This document shows, piece by piece, positions 17,532 to 26,110 of a stretch of 64,000 nucleotides of DNA. The number at the start of each line of letters is the position of its first letter. The first letter of the stretch is position 1. Location of the stretch: the NCBI GenBank assembly GCA_947367055.1, contig CANBCI010000002.1:1-64000 (forward strand). Reading direction: 5' to 3'. The notes beneath the pieces are model-generated. The model was given only the letters and a program-made list of their open reading frames with translations, ran no database searches and was not told where the DNA came from. The stretch is from an uncultured Alphaproteobacteria bacterium (lineage in GTDB: Bacteria > Pseudomonadota > Alphaproteobacteria > Rs-D84). Made by a program: the position numbers and the translations under genes.

Positions 17532-18683
17532 TTATCGATTGAACACTTTGTTCCCGATTTCCTGAACCGTGCGCATGGGCTCAGGGGCAGATGCGGTTGC
17601 GCTTATTTCAACCGGGACAATGGTTTGACGCTGTACCGTGTCCAGCGAATGATACTGATACGGAACCGTTTCGAAATTTATATCCATCATGTTTATACTG
17701 CGCAGGGTGCGATTATACATGGTGTGATAATATATAATCCGGTTGTCCAAATCGGTTGCAATGGTCCATTGGGTTGCGCTGGGCATGTTGTTGGGTGCCT
17801 TGCCTTCGGCGAATTGCACGCCAAGCGGGACATCAAAATTATTCAATATATGAAACGCCTGCATCACAGAATCATACGAATTGGCCTGTTGTATTGAATA
17901 AGACTGCAGGAATGCCGCACGAACAAAGCGCGACGGCGGTGTAAAGTCGCCCGGCAGCCCCAGAAATCCCGAACCGGATCCGAACGCGCGCAGTATTATC
18001 GAACCCATGGTTGTCGGGCCGGCGGTACCCGGTTTCAAATTGACATAGTTGTTCAAATTGGTGGTTTGCCACGGGAAGCCCGGTGCGTTCGTCAGTACCC
18101 CCAGCGGGTTGTCGTAAAATGTCGGAACGCCGTTGACTATTTCCAATACAACAACGCGTCCGTTTGGTTCGGCTATGCGCCAATGCACGGTTGCGGCGCG
18201 TTTGTCTATGTTTACGATATGAATGTCTTTTATGGCTTCCTTTACCTGGTCTATGGTTGAAAATTGCGACAGAATCCATGAAACAAATTGAAAGTCCGCA
18301 AGTGAACTGGACTTGTCATCCGGGTTATACGGTTCGTATTTGCCGTATTCAGGAAAGTAAAACAGGCCCGCGGATAATCCCGCCTCGTTTGTGCCGTCAA
18401 CAACAAATTCGGGCTGTTCAACGGCCAATCCGACATAGCCGTATTTTGATGTGAATTTCATTCCGTCCGTTCCGCCGTTCGGCAGCAAAGATTGGCTTTG
18501 GTGCCCGCGTGGAACGATTACATACATATTGCTCATTTCTGATCCGGACCAGTCGATTGTTCTGGCAACGACAACGGATTTGTCCTTGGCTTTAAGTGTG
18601 ATTCCCGTGCACGCGTTGGCGTTATGCACAAGGCCGATTGCGGTACATGTAATAATTGCCGCCAAAGATTTTGCACATTTCAT
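17532..18683 (-). CDS. Secreted linear amide C-N hydrolase (choloylglycine hydrolase/penicillin V acylase family)
   Basis: The signal peptide (MKCAKSLAAIITCTAIGLVHNANA) ends exactly before CTGITLKA, so processing would expose the N-terminal nucleophile Cys required in this Ntn-hydrolase family. Arg and Asp in VVVARTIDWSG and Asn in VDGTNEAGLSAG fit the conserved active-site positions of bile salt hydrolases and penicillin V acylases. The family hydrolyses conjugated bile acids, penicillin V or N-acyl homoserine lactones, and substrate cannot be told from sequence alone. Gram-negative periplasmic members of this type are known. The SD is AAAGGA before the ATG. It is monocistronic. Confidence 0.88.
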   Translation of the reverse strand: MKCAKSLAAIITCTAIGLVHNANACTGITLKAKDKSVVVARTIDWSGSEMSNMYVIVPRGHQSQSLLPNGGTDGMKFTSKYGYVGLAVEQPEFVVDGTNEAGLSAGLFYFPEYGKYEPYNPDDKSSSLADFQFVSWILSQFSTIDQVKEAIKDIHIVNIDKRAATVHWRIAEPNGRVVVLEIVNGVPTFYDNPLGVLTNAPGFPWQTTNLNNYVNLKPGTAGPTTMGSIILRAFGSGSGFLGLPGDFTPPSRFVRAAFLQSYSIQQANSYDSVMQAFHILNNFDVPLGVQFAEGKAPNNMPSATQWTIATDLDNRIIYYHTMYNRTLRSINMMDINFETVPYQYHSLDTVQRQTIVPVEISATASAPEPMRTVQEIGNKVFNR

Positions 18684-18777
18684 CGTTTTGTCCTTTGGTA
18701 TGGTTTATATTTTATTATCTGCATTTTGGCATAAACAATCCATAGGAACGATATCGGGGCAGGGCGCAAAAACAAAA

Positions 18778-18797
18778 GCCCCCAACTGTGGGGGCGG
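18778..18797 (-). terminator. Terminator of the 18801-21008 autotransporter
   Basis: GCCCCC/GGGGGC hairpin followed on the minus strand by TTTTGTTTTTG. Confidence 0.8.
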
Positions 18798-18800
18798 AAA

Positions 18801-21008
18801 TTAAAATGCAATCCGGAACCTTAACGTTCCCGTGTGCGATTGATAATTTTTGCGAATGTTCAAATCGTAATTTAGCGATATTTCAAGATTTTGATAAATC
18901 GCCCCCAATCCCAATCCGATTTCACCGCCGAATTCGGACAGGTGTTCGCCATTTATGATATATGACGCCGCGTCTGGCAACCTGATTGTCGTCAGCGCGT
19001 CGTCTGATACAAAGTCATATACCGCCGCCGCGCGCAATTGCGGCCGCAGATTCCATACGCCGCCGGTTTTGAATATGCGCGAATATTTTAAACCCGCCAT
19101 GCCCGATACGAAATCTGCGTCAAATCCGCTGATGTCGGCAATCGGGTTATTATAAGAATCCTGGGATATGTGCAGGTATCTGGCACCAATTTCCGGGGTC
19201 AGTCCAAAGTTGAAATCAAAGCCGGTCATAATCTGGGCGCCGTATGATTTTACGTCATATTCCGGGTTGAATTGAAGGTCAAATATCGTCACCTGTTCCT
19301 TGTATTCTGATTTAGTGTAATTTGCCGTCGCGTTTATGTACCAGCGATTTGGCTTGATTTGACCGTAAAGAAATGCGGACGTGCTGTCTATGTCAATATC
19401 GCGGCTGTCAGTGTGCATACTGGTTGAGTTTGTCTGTACGCCGATGCCGAGCGTGTATTTTTGCCGAAACAGTCCGTCCAACCCGAATGCATACCCGTTT
19501 GTCGACGCGTGAAATGAATCGTCACCCGACATTTTTGATTTGTTATACAGTCCGTGTACCCAGAAATTGTGCCGACGGGCGGCTGGTGCGTTTGATGCCA
19601 TGCGGTTTGCGACCAGTGTAAATACCTGATTTTGATTCATTACCGCGACCGATTGCGTAATGGGTGCAGCATCCGGATGCGTTTTTCTAGTTTCACCTTC
19701 CAGATATTTTGTGCCGCCGTTGTGCAGTGATGACTGTGCCCGTATGGACATCATGGAAATCATTCTGTCATCACCGTGGGCCAGGGTCACAAGCGTATCG
19801 GCCGCCGGTTCTGACAAATTGGCGGCAATCATGATTTCGTCCACCGGCCGCGTTTCAATGGTCAATGTCCCGTCCGCATTTTTGGTTACGTTGTATATGT
19901 CGCCTGCGTCTATGTTTATGCCGGTTGCGTCGCCGCCGTAAAACATTTGATACGTGCCGACGCGCCCCACCGTCAGATGCAGTTTGCCGTCACCACTGAA
20001 ATTATAATTGTCCGCGTATAGTCTGGCATATGCGCGCTTGTCCACAATCGTGGCGTTTAACGTTCCGTTGATGTTTAGGGTGTTTTGCGACACCTTAACG
20101 GTGCCGATGTCCATTGTCGCGCCAGAATTCAGATTGATTGTACCGTTGCCTTCAACGCCGCTGTCAAATGTTGTTGTGCCGGCGGTTATATTAACCGTGC
20201 CGTTGTTTCGTATGTCGATAGATTCCTGGCCCGACTGGTTTTCGGCGAATGTTGCGTTTGAATTGAATGTGATTGTTCCGCCGGCTTCGTTAAGTATTGC
20301 GCCGCCGCCATTTTCCTTGATTGTGTTTTTATAAAATCTGACCGGCCCTTGGAATGTGATTGTCCCCAGATTATGCAGCATTCCCGATTTTTGTTCCGCC
20401 GTGTTGTATTCAAAACGCGTATTTGCGCCAAATGTCATTTGTGCGGTGACGTCGTTATAAATGTTTGTTCCACCGCCGGTTGATGTGTTCCCCAGAAACA
20501 GCAACCCTTCGTCAAACTCAATTTTTCCGCCGCCGGCATTGTATAGTGCGTTTTCCGTATACAAAACTTGGGCGCGTTTACCGATTTGTATTGTTCCGCC
20601 GTCGTTATAAATTGCCCCGCCGGCCGCCGCTGTGCCGCGCGAAAAATAGATGTTGTTCCCCAGTGTGATTGTGCCGGAATTAAAAATTGCCCCGCCGTTT
20701 CCCGTGGCACTGTTGCCGGCAAATGATGTGCGGTCGCCGATAGTCATTTGGGCCGCGTTAAAAATCGCGCCGCCAGTTTGCGCCGTGTTTTTGGAAAACA
20801 GGCTGCCGCTTATGTCCGCGTTTTTGCCAATTGCGGCCATTATGGCACCGCCATTGTCATCGGGATAATCATTATTGGCAAAGTTTTTCCCCGATATTTC
20901 ATTTTGGGCGTCAGTCAAAACCATTCGTCCATCTGCGGCGACGGCCTGTGCGCTTATTGTTGTGCAAATTATTGCGGATATGGCGATGCGGCGCGTGGAA
21001 AATCCCAT
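18801..21008 (-). CDS. Autotransporter adhesin with GGAI/Pmp-like repeats
   Basis: After a signal peptide (RIAISAIICTTISAQAVA) the passenger consists of beta-helix repeats with GGAI(F/Y/M)N cores and SxFxxNTA turns (about residues 45-300), resembling polymorphic-membrane-protein or pertactin-like passengers. It continues with a stretch of N/T/G-rich strands. The C-terminal 250 residues form an autotransporter beta-barrel (NFWVHGLYNKSKMSG, alternating aromatic strands, ending LRFRIAF). It probably displays an adhesin on the cell surface. AAAGGAGAAAAGG is a strong SD before the ATG. The gene is followed by a terminator. Confidence 0.87.
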   Translation of the reverse strand: MGFSTRRIAISAIICTTISAQAVAADGRMVLTDAQNEISGKNFANNDYPDDNGGAIMAAIGKNADISGSLFSKNTAQTGGAIFNAAQMTIGDRTSFAGNSATGNGGAIFNSGTITLGNNIYFSRGTAAAGGAIYNDGGTIQIGKRAQVLYTENALYNAGGGKIEFDEGLLFLGNTSTGGGTNIYNDVTAQMTFGANTRFEYNTAEQKSGMLHNLGTITFQGPVRFYKNTIKENGGGAILNEAGGTITFNSNATFAENQSGQESIDIRNNGTVNITAGTTTFDSGVEGNGTINLNSGATMDIGTVKVSQNTLNINGTLNATIVDKRAYARLYADNYNFSGDGKLHLTVGRVGTYQMFYGGDATGINIDAGDIYNVTKNADGTLTIETRPVDEIMIAANLSEPAADTLVTLAHGDDRMISMMSIRAQSSLHNGGTKYLEGETRKTHPDAAPITQSVAVMNQNQVFTLVANRMASNAPAARRHNFWVHGLYNKSKMSGDDSFHASTNGYAFGLDGLFRQKYTLGIGVQTNSTSMHTDSRDIDIDSTSAFLYGQIKPNRWYINATANYTKSEYKEQVTIFDLQFNPEYDVKSYGAQIMTGFDFNFGLTPEIGARYLHISQDSYNNPIADISGFDADFVSGMAGLKYSRIFKTGGVWNLRPQLRAAAVYDFVSDDALTTIRLPDAASYIINGEHLSEFGGEIGLGLGAIYQNLEISLNYDLNIRKNYQSHTGTLRFRIAF

Positions 21009-21126
21009 CCTTTTCTCCTTTGGCGGAATGTGATGATATATTTATAGCATGCCTGCAGATATATTCAATAAAAATTAAAGAAAATACCATGCGGTTGTGA
21101 TATAATTTGATGAAAAGGAAATAATT

Positions 21127-22416
21127 ATGAACATGTTGGACAAAGTAAGAGCCGCCGGTGCCAAAATAAAAAAATCCGTCCGAAATAAAAATATTGGTAT
21201 GCATTCATTTTTGCCCAATATGAATATTGCGGTTGTAAAAAAACTGATGTGGGGCCTGATTTTAGTAAACCTGGGATTAACCGCGGTAAATGTGCGTACA
21301 GTGGCCCAGTTTGAAAAAATTAAAGACGCGGTATCAGTCCTGCCGCCGGTTGGTTCGTCGCACCAATATAATATCCGTGCACCCCGCCAGGGCTTGGCGG
21401 ATTCATTAGAAATGGTGTTGAACGATATGCGGCATATAAACCCGCTAACGCGTGGTTGTATTGAAGATATTATAAAACATGACCAGAAATTTATAATTTT
21501 ACCCGATTCCGCGATACAGGCAACTGCTCCGGGAGCTGCCGCTTTTTATATTAATGGCGCTGTTCATATACCGGAAGGCGCACTAAAGCGGTATAAACGC
21601 GGCTATGATGACTATGGCGATGCATATATTCATCGGTATGTGACAGATGCAGAACTTAATAAGTCAACATTTGATTTATACAATACAATTTTGCACGAAT
21701 GTCGTCATGCACAGCAGGCGCGCTATGGGATAATACTTGCCCAGAACATGTTTTACCAGGAAGGGGATATATTAGACTATGTTATGATAAGCACCAGGTG
21801 TGAGGCAGATGCATCGCAATATGCTGATTTTTGCCTGTATGACGAGAATGGTAAAATTAAAACGCAAATTGGTACAACGCAATCTGATTGGGAAGCAAAA
21901 CAATATATGTTGCTGGATCGATATAATATGAGTGAAATTGCGAATTTGAATCATGTTTTAAAAAAACATGATATAAAATATTTTTTTAACAGCGATCAAA
22001 AGAATACGCCCGTACCGGAAAAAGGTTGGGAAATTGAAAAACTTTTTGATGAAATGCGCATGCCAATCAGTATGCATTCGGGCGAACTGAAATATCTGAA
22101 AACGGAAAACAGTAATGTTGCATATTTAAACCCGCAATTGCGCAAAGATATAGATGAATACTTTGGCAGTGCGGATGCATATTTGCGTGTGTTGCCCTAT
22201 ATATATGTGTTGCAAATCGGTGAAACCGGGGATGTAATTGATATGAATGACACAAAGACAAGCGTTCGTCGTGCCGATGCAAAATTGAACAAGTTGCGTT
22301 GTGACAGACATTATGCAATAGAGTATTTTGAAACCGAACTGCGTCGCCAGCGGCCAGAGTTATTCGCCGCGCGTGATAAGGTTCAGATTTTGGCGCCAGC
22401 CCGCGACGACAGATAG
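21127..22416 (+). CDS. Membrane-anchored putative zinc metallopeptidase (HECRH)
   Basis: A single N-terminal TM helix (about residues 40-60, LMWGLILVNLGLTAVNV) is followed by a large domain with LYNTILHECRHAQQARYG, which fits HExxH, the gluzincin/zincin zinc-binding motif. A downstream acidic residue, in STRCEADASQYADF about 30 residues later, could be the third ligand. The layout is similar to the DUF6782-type putative metallopeptidases, but that assignment is from memory of the pattern only. The substrate is unknown. A GTGATATAATTTGATG -10 region and a GGAAATAATT leader lie just upstream. It is monocistronic, with tRNA-Gln next. Confidence 0.7.
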   Translation: MNMLDKVRAAGAKIKKSVRNKNIGMHSFLPNMNIAVVKKLMWGLILVNLGLTAVNVRTVAQFEKIKDAVSVLPPVGSSHQYNIRAPRQGLADSLEMVLNDMRHINPLTRGCIEDIIKHDQKFIILPDSAIQATAPGAAAFYINGAVHIPEGALKRYKRGYDDYGDAYIHRYVTDAELNKSTFDLYNTILHECRHAQQARYGIILAQNMFYQEGDILDYVMISTRCEADASQYADFCLYDENGKIKTQIGTTQSDWEAKQYMLLDRYNMSEIANLNHVLKKHDIKYFFNSDQKNTPVPEKGWEIEKLFDEMRMPISMHSGELKYLKTENSNVAYLNPQLRKDIDEYFGSADAYLRVLPYIYVLQIGETGDVIDMNDTKTSVRRADAKLNKLRCDRHYAIEYFETELRRQRPELFAARDKVQILAPARDDR

Positions 22417-22483
22417 AAACAAGTGTGTATCAAATAAATTTATGCTTGCAATATAAATAAAAAAAACTATAATGCCTTTCGCT

Positions 22484-22557
22484 TGGGGCATAGTTTAATG
22501 GTAGAACTCCGGACTCTGACTCCGTCAGTGTTGGTTCGAATCCAGCTGCCCCAACCA
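22484..22557 (+). tRNA. tRNA-Gln (CUG anticodon)
   Basis: Acceptor TGGGGCA/TGCCCCA, T-arm GTTGG-TTCGAAT-CCAGC, anticodon loop CTCTGAC giving CUG, encoded CCA. The anticodon stem has one C-U mismatch at its base. Confidence 0.9.
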
Positions 22558-22564
22558 AAAATTC

Positions 22565-22590
22565 AAACGCCCCTTGTGGGCGTTTTTATT
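22565..22590 (+). terminator. Terminator after tRNA-Gln
   Basis: AAACGCCC/GGGCGTTT hairpin with T-run. Confidence 0.8.
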
Positions 22591-22635
22591 TTTGGTCTGT
22601 GGTGCGCCGGTTCAATCATTGCGATAAAATCGCAA

Positions 22636-22735
22636 CTGGTTCGAAAACAAGTAGACGAGACAAACGAAGTGCAGTCGAGTCGTCACGGTTTCCCCGCAGG
22701 CACATCGTGCCGAGGGAATCAGCTGCCCCAACCAA
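22636..22735 (+). repeat. tRNA-linked repeat copy A (contains tRNA-Gln 3' end)
   Basis: CTGGTTCGAA resembles the T-arm of the tRNA just upstream. It is followed by about 75 bases of unrelated sequence and then the 16-base tRNA-Gln 3' end CAGCTGCCCCAACCAA again (22720-22735). The inserted part (ACAAGTAGACGAGACAA..CCCCGCAGG-hairpin-CCGAGGGA) aligns with the sequence 3' of tRNA-Leu at 63.8 kb. Confidence 0.7.
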
Positions 22736-22743
22736 GAATTTGG

Positions 22744-22759
22744 CCCGCCGCATGGCGGG
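22744..22759 (+). terminator. GC hairpin after tRNA-linked repeat A
   Basis: CCCGCC/GGCGGG hairpin followed by TTTAATT. It is a weak terminator. Confidence 0.5.
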
Positions 22760-22804
22760 TTTAATTAAATCCTGATAAATACCGGTTCGCGGATTGTGTG
22801 CCCG

Positions 22805-22846
22805 GCACAACCAAAAATTCAAACACCCCAAACGGGGTGTTTGAAT
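22805..22846. terminator. Third tRNA-Gln-end-like fragment merging into a bidirectional terminator
   Basis: CAACCAAAAATTCAAAC repeats the bases immediately around the end of tRNA-Gln (22552-22568) and runs into AAACACCCC/GGGGTGTTT with A- and T-runs. It terminates the M55 gene from the other side. Confidence 0.75.
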
Positions 22847-22863
22847 TTTTACTTTTTCTGGAA

Positions 22864-23688
22864 CTATATTTTTAGCTTCATCAGTCGCATGGTTTTCAAT
22901 AAATCCATGTAATCATTTGTTCGATATTCCAAAGTGTCTGTGGAAATTTGTTTTACGCCCGCAACTTTTTTTGCATGTAATGCGGCCTGGTTTTTATCCA
23001 TATATTGTAATGTTAGAACAAATTTTTCAGGTAGCTTTATATCAAATTTCTTTTTGTTTTTATAAAAAGATTTCTGTGCATCCGCAAAATCAGATTTTAT
23101 CTTTTCCAAGACGTCTTTTTCAGACAACATAAACTTGTCTCGGCCGTTAAATTTCTTTGTGATTGTACCAATGATGTTTGGATTTATGGATTGTGCCTCT
23201 GTTACGGCCGCGTAATCGCCACATACATAAATCAACGGAACCCCAAAATATGCCGCCGTATAAACCGCAAAAGTTGTTTCACCAACAAGTTTCCCGTTCA
23301 ACGTGAACTTCTTGAATGATCCAGATGAAAAAGTATGCGCCAATGGCGACAGGTTGCTGCCGCCCGCCGCGTGATAGCCGTGCAGACATGCAAAATCATA
23401 CTTTTTATAGTCAATGCCACGCATCATGTTTGTTGCTTCTTTGTTCCACCCGCGTATCAGTCGGACGTATTTCGGCATAAACTTTTTTAGAACATTTTTG
23501 CCACTGCCGTGCGCATCGCGTAGAACTATGCGTGACGGATTTATAACGGATTCCGTTAGGGTTGCCAATTCAACACTCATAATGGTGCGAAATACCTCGT
23601 AAATTCTGCATTCGTCGTCACCTTCGTCCCAGGCACTGGTCCAGGCAACGCCCTCAATATCCGTTGAAATATAAATGGATTGTTTCAT
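22864..23688 (-). CDS. M55 family D-aminopeptidase (DppA-like)
   Basis: Metal-site motifs of the M55 family are all present: TDIEG (D10, E12), RDAHGS (H60), GYHAAG (H105) and GET (E137). Length (274 aa) is normal. DppA-type enzymes remove N-terminal D-amino acids from small peptides such as D-Ala-D-Ala, so it may recycle peptidoglycan fragments. That role is inferred from the family. There is no signal peptide, so it is cytoplasmic. An AGGAAAC SD precedes the ATG. It is monocistronic. Confidence 0.88.
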   Translation of the reverse strand: MKQSIYISTDIEGVAWTSAWDEGDDECRIYEVFRTIMSVELATLTESVINPSRIVLRDAHGSGKNVLKKFMPKYVRLIRGWNKEATNMMRGIDYKKYDFACLHGYHAAGGSNLSPLAHTFSSGSFKKFTLNGKLVGETTFAVYTAAYFGVPLIYVCGDYAAVTEAQSINPNIIGTITKKFNGRDKFMLSEKDVLEKIKSDFADAQKSFYKNKKKFDIKLPEKFVLTLQYMDKNQAALHAKKVAGVKQISTDTLEYRTNDYMDLLKTMRLMKLKI

Positions 23689-23753
23689 GGTTGTTTCCTT
23701 GTGTTATTTATAGCAATATTATCATATTATATACCCATACAAAATATAAATTT

Positions 23754-23788
23754 TTCACATCCAGGGTTTATTGATCGATTGATGTGAA
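23754..23788. promoter_or_regulatory. Inverted repeat, possible operator
   Basis: TTCACATC (23754-23761) and GATGTGAA (23781-23788) form a perfect 8-bp dyad between divergent genes, upstream of the MerR-type promoter. Confidence 0.5.
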
Positions 23789-23816
23789 CTATTTTCAGTT
23801 TTTCTATAAAAACCTC

Positions 23817-23847
23817 TTGACCTAGAGCTAAGTCTAGAATTTATAAT
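23817..23847 (+). promoter_or_regulatory. MerR-type promoter with operator dyad
   Basis: TTGACC (23817-23822) and TATAAT (23842-23847) are separated by an overlong 19-bp spacer that contains the dyad CTAGA-N6-TCTAG. Overlong spacers with a central dyad are the hallmark of MerR-family activated promoters. No MerR gene is in the window. Confidence 0.8.
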
Positions 23848-23877
23848 GCGCTTGAACTTATAACAAAGGGGGAATGT

Positions 23878-24933
23878 GTGAATTATAAAAAATTGACATT
23901 ATGGGCGGGTGGCGCGTTATGTGCCGCTGCGCTGGCAATAACAATAACAGGAGGAAAATCAATGGCAACGCAGAAACTAAATACCAAGGAACAAAATATC
24001 GCGATGATTGCAAGTCGCACGGCCAAGGGCGATATGGATGCGTTAACCGTGGCACTGAATCAGGGGCTGGATGACGGATTGACCGTGAATGAAATAAAAG
24101 AGGTTTTGGTTCAATTATATGCATATTGTGGTTTCCCGCGCAGTCTAAATGCGATTACAAACTTTATGAATGTGATTCGTGACCGCGAAGCGCACGGCAT
24201 TCATGATGAAGTTGGCGTTACGCCGACAGCCTTGGCGGCGGACGCGAACCGCGAGGAAATCGGCCGCACCACGCGCGAAGAATTAACCGGTGCGCCGTTT
24301 CGCGCGGCATATGCCGAATTTACGCCCGCAATTGACACATTTTTGAAGGAACATTTGTTCGCCGATATTTTTGCACGCGGTGTTTTGACGCGTCGCGAGC
24401 GCGAGGTCGCGACAGTTGCGGCCTTGGCATCAATGAATGGTGTTGACGGACAATTGGCGGGTCATATATCCATTGCCAAAAATCAGGGTGTGACGGACGA
24501 TCAGATTGCAGAGATTTTAGAGATTGCGCGCACGCCCGATGCGGCCGATATTCCGTTCGGGCTGGGCGTGCCCAATACCGCAAATGAGAAATATTTTTCA
24601 GGGCCAAGTTTTTTGAATCCCTTAACCACGGATCAGGTGGGGGTGTTTAATGTCACCTTTGAACCGGGGATTCGCAATAACTGGCATATTCATCATGGCG
24701 GCGGGCAAATTTTGCTGGCAACGGCCGGCCGCGGATATTTCCAAGCATGGGGCAGTGCCCCGCGTGAACTGCACCCCGGCGATGTGGTCAGCATTCCGGC
24801 CGGTGTAAAACATTGGCACGGTGCGGCCCCGGACAGTTGGTTTACGCATATCGCAATAGAGGTACCCGGTGAAAACAATCATGCCGAATGGTTGGAACCG
24901 GTCACGGACGCGGAATATAACAAATTAAAATAA
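23878..24933 (+). CDS. Carboxymuconolactone decarboxylase (two CMD domains)-cupin fusion
   Basis: Two alpha-helical CMD/AhpD-like segments (about residues 35-110, with LVQLYAYCGFPRSLNA, and about 140-225, with LTRREREVATVAALA) are followed by a cupin (about 250-345, WHIHHGGGQIL..GDVVSIPAGVKHWHG). Such fusions are usually annotated as peroxidase-related or decarboxylase proteins of unclear substrate. Two starts are possible. The GTG at 23878 (after AAAGGGGGAA) adds a hydrophobic leader (LWAGGALCAAALAITITGG). The ATG at 23962 has an equally good GGAGGAAAATCA SD and gives a cytoplasmic protein. It is transcribed from the MerR-type promoter with the next gene 16 bases downstream. Confidence 0.85.
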   Translation: MNYKKLTLWAGGALCAAALAITITGGKSMATQKLNTKEQNIAMIASRTAKGDMDALTVALNQGLDDGLTVNEIKEVLVQLYAYCGFPRSLNAITNFMNVIRDREAHGIHDEVGVTPTALAADANREEIGRTTREELTGAPFRAAYAEFTPAIDTFLKEHLFADIFARGVLTRREREVATVAALASMNGVDGQLAGHISIAKNQGVTDDQIAEILEIARTPDAADIPFGLGVPNTANEKYFSGPSFLNPLTTDQVGVFNVTFEPGIRNNWHIHHGGGQILLATAGRGYFQAWGSAPRELHPGDVVSIPAGVKHWHGAAPDSWFTHIAIEVPGENNHAEWLEPVTDAEYNKLK

Positions 24934-24949
24934 TATTAGGGGGAAAAGC

Positions 24950-25999
24950 ATGAAAAAGATAATTGCACCGATAATGGGGGCGGCAATGATGACCGGTATC
25001 GCGGGATGCGATAAAAGTCACAATGACAATCCGTGGGGGTTGGTTTATCGCGGCGCGATAACAGAAAATGTCGCGGGCGCGGTAAATATTCACCCGGTTT
25101 CGTATAAACTGAACGGTCGTGATATTTCGGCAAATGTTTATACACCGGCGAACTTTGATGAATCCAAAAAGTATCCGGCGATTGTTGTGGCGCATCCGAA
25201 CGGCGGCGTCAAGGAACAGGTTGCGGGACTTTACGCCCAGCGTTTGGCCGATAATGGTTTCGTCACACTGGTTGCCGACGCGTCGTTTCAGGGCGCCAGT
25301 TCCGGTACCCCGCGTCACACGGATAAACCCGCGTATCGCATAGAAGATATTCACGGCATGGCCGATTACATATCGCAATATCCCGGCGTTGATGCGAAAA
25401 GAATAGGCGTCTTGGGGATATGCGGCGGCGGTGGATATACCTGGGCGGCCGCACAGTCCGACAAACGGTTTCGTGCCGTCGCGACATTAAGCGCATTTAA
25501 TTCGGGCCGTGTGCGTCGCAACGGATACCAGGACAGCGCAATTGACACCGTGCAGGCGCGCCTGAAAAGTGCGTCTGATGCACGTGCAGCCGAGGCTATG
25601 GGGGCGCCGGTAAAACTGGTCGGACAAATGGATTTCTCGCCCGAGGCGATTGCGAAATTGCCCTATGACTTGTACCGTGAAGGCGCCGAGTATTACGGCC
25701 ATACACACGCGCATCCCAATTCCACGTTTGAATATACGGAAAGCAGTCTAATGGATTTAATGACATTTGATGCGACGGATCATATTGATTTGATAAATGT
25801 GCCGCTGCTGCTGATTGCAGGGCAAAAGGCTGATTCTTTGTATATGAGCCAAGATGCCTTTGCCAAGGCAACCGGTGCCACGGACAAGGAATTGTTCCTG
25901 ATTCCCGGGGCGACGCATATTCAGACATACTGGGTTCCGGAATATGTGGATATGGCGGTGAAAAAACTGACAGAGTTTTTTGACAAGAAGTTGGAATAA
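24950..25999 (+). CDS. Lipoprotein alpha/beta hydrolase, dienelactone hydrolase-like (YcjY-like)
   Basis: An N-terminal signal with lipobox TGIAGC predicts a lipoprotein. The body has an alpha/beta hydrolase layout: PAIVVAHPNGGVKEQ (oxyanion strand), then VGICGGGGYTWAAA where the nucleophile position is Cys as in dienelactone hydrolases, then acid and His candidates late (LLIAGQKADS, GATHIQTY). The substrate is unknown. It lies 16 bases after the CMD-cupin gene with its own SD (AGGGGGAAAAG), so they are almost certainly co-regulated by the upstream MerR-type promoter, perhaps in detoxification. A terminator follows. Confidence 0.85.
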   Translation: MKKIIAPIMGAAMMTGIAGCDKSHNDNPWGLVYRGAITENVAGAVNIHPVSYKLNGRDISANVYTPANFDESKKYPAIVVAHPNGGVKEQVAGLYAQRLADNGFVTLVADASFQGASSGTPRHTDKPAYRIEDIHGMADYISQYPGVDAKRIGVLGICGGGGYTWAAAQSDKRFRAVATLSAFNSGRVRRNGYQDSAIDTVQARLKSASDARAAEAMGAPVKLVGQMDFSPEAIAKLPYDLYREGAEYYGHTHAHPNSTFEYTESSLMDLMTFDATDHIDLINVPLLLIAGQKADSLYMSQDAFAKATGATDKELFLIPGATHIQTYWVPEYVDMAVKKLTEFFDKKLE

Positions 26000-26080
26000 A
26001 AAAAGTTTTTTCATGCTTTAGAATTTGTCGGTTGGTTCGTTCAGGAATAATGCGGCCAATCATACATATCGCGCCAAATA

Positions 26081-26106
26081 AAGCCCGCCGATGGCGGGCT
26101 CTTTTT
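26081..26106 (+). terminator. Terminator of the CMD-cupin/hydrolase operon
   Basis: AGCCCGCC/GGCGGGCT hairpin with T-run; the next promoter starts at once after it. Confidence 0.9.
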
Positions 26107-26110
26107 TTAT

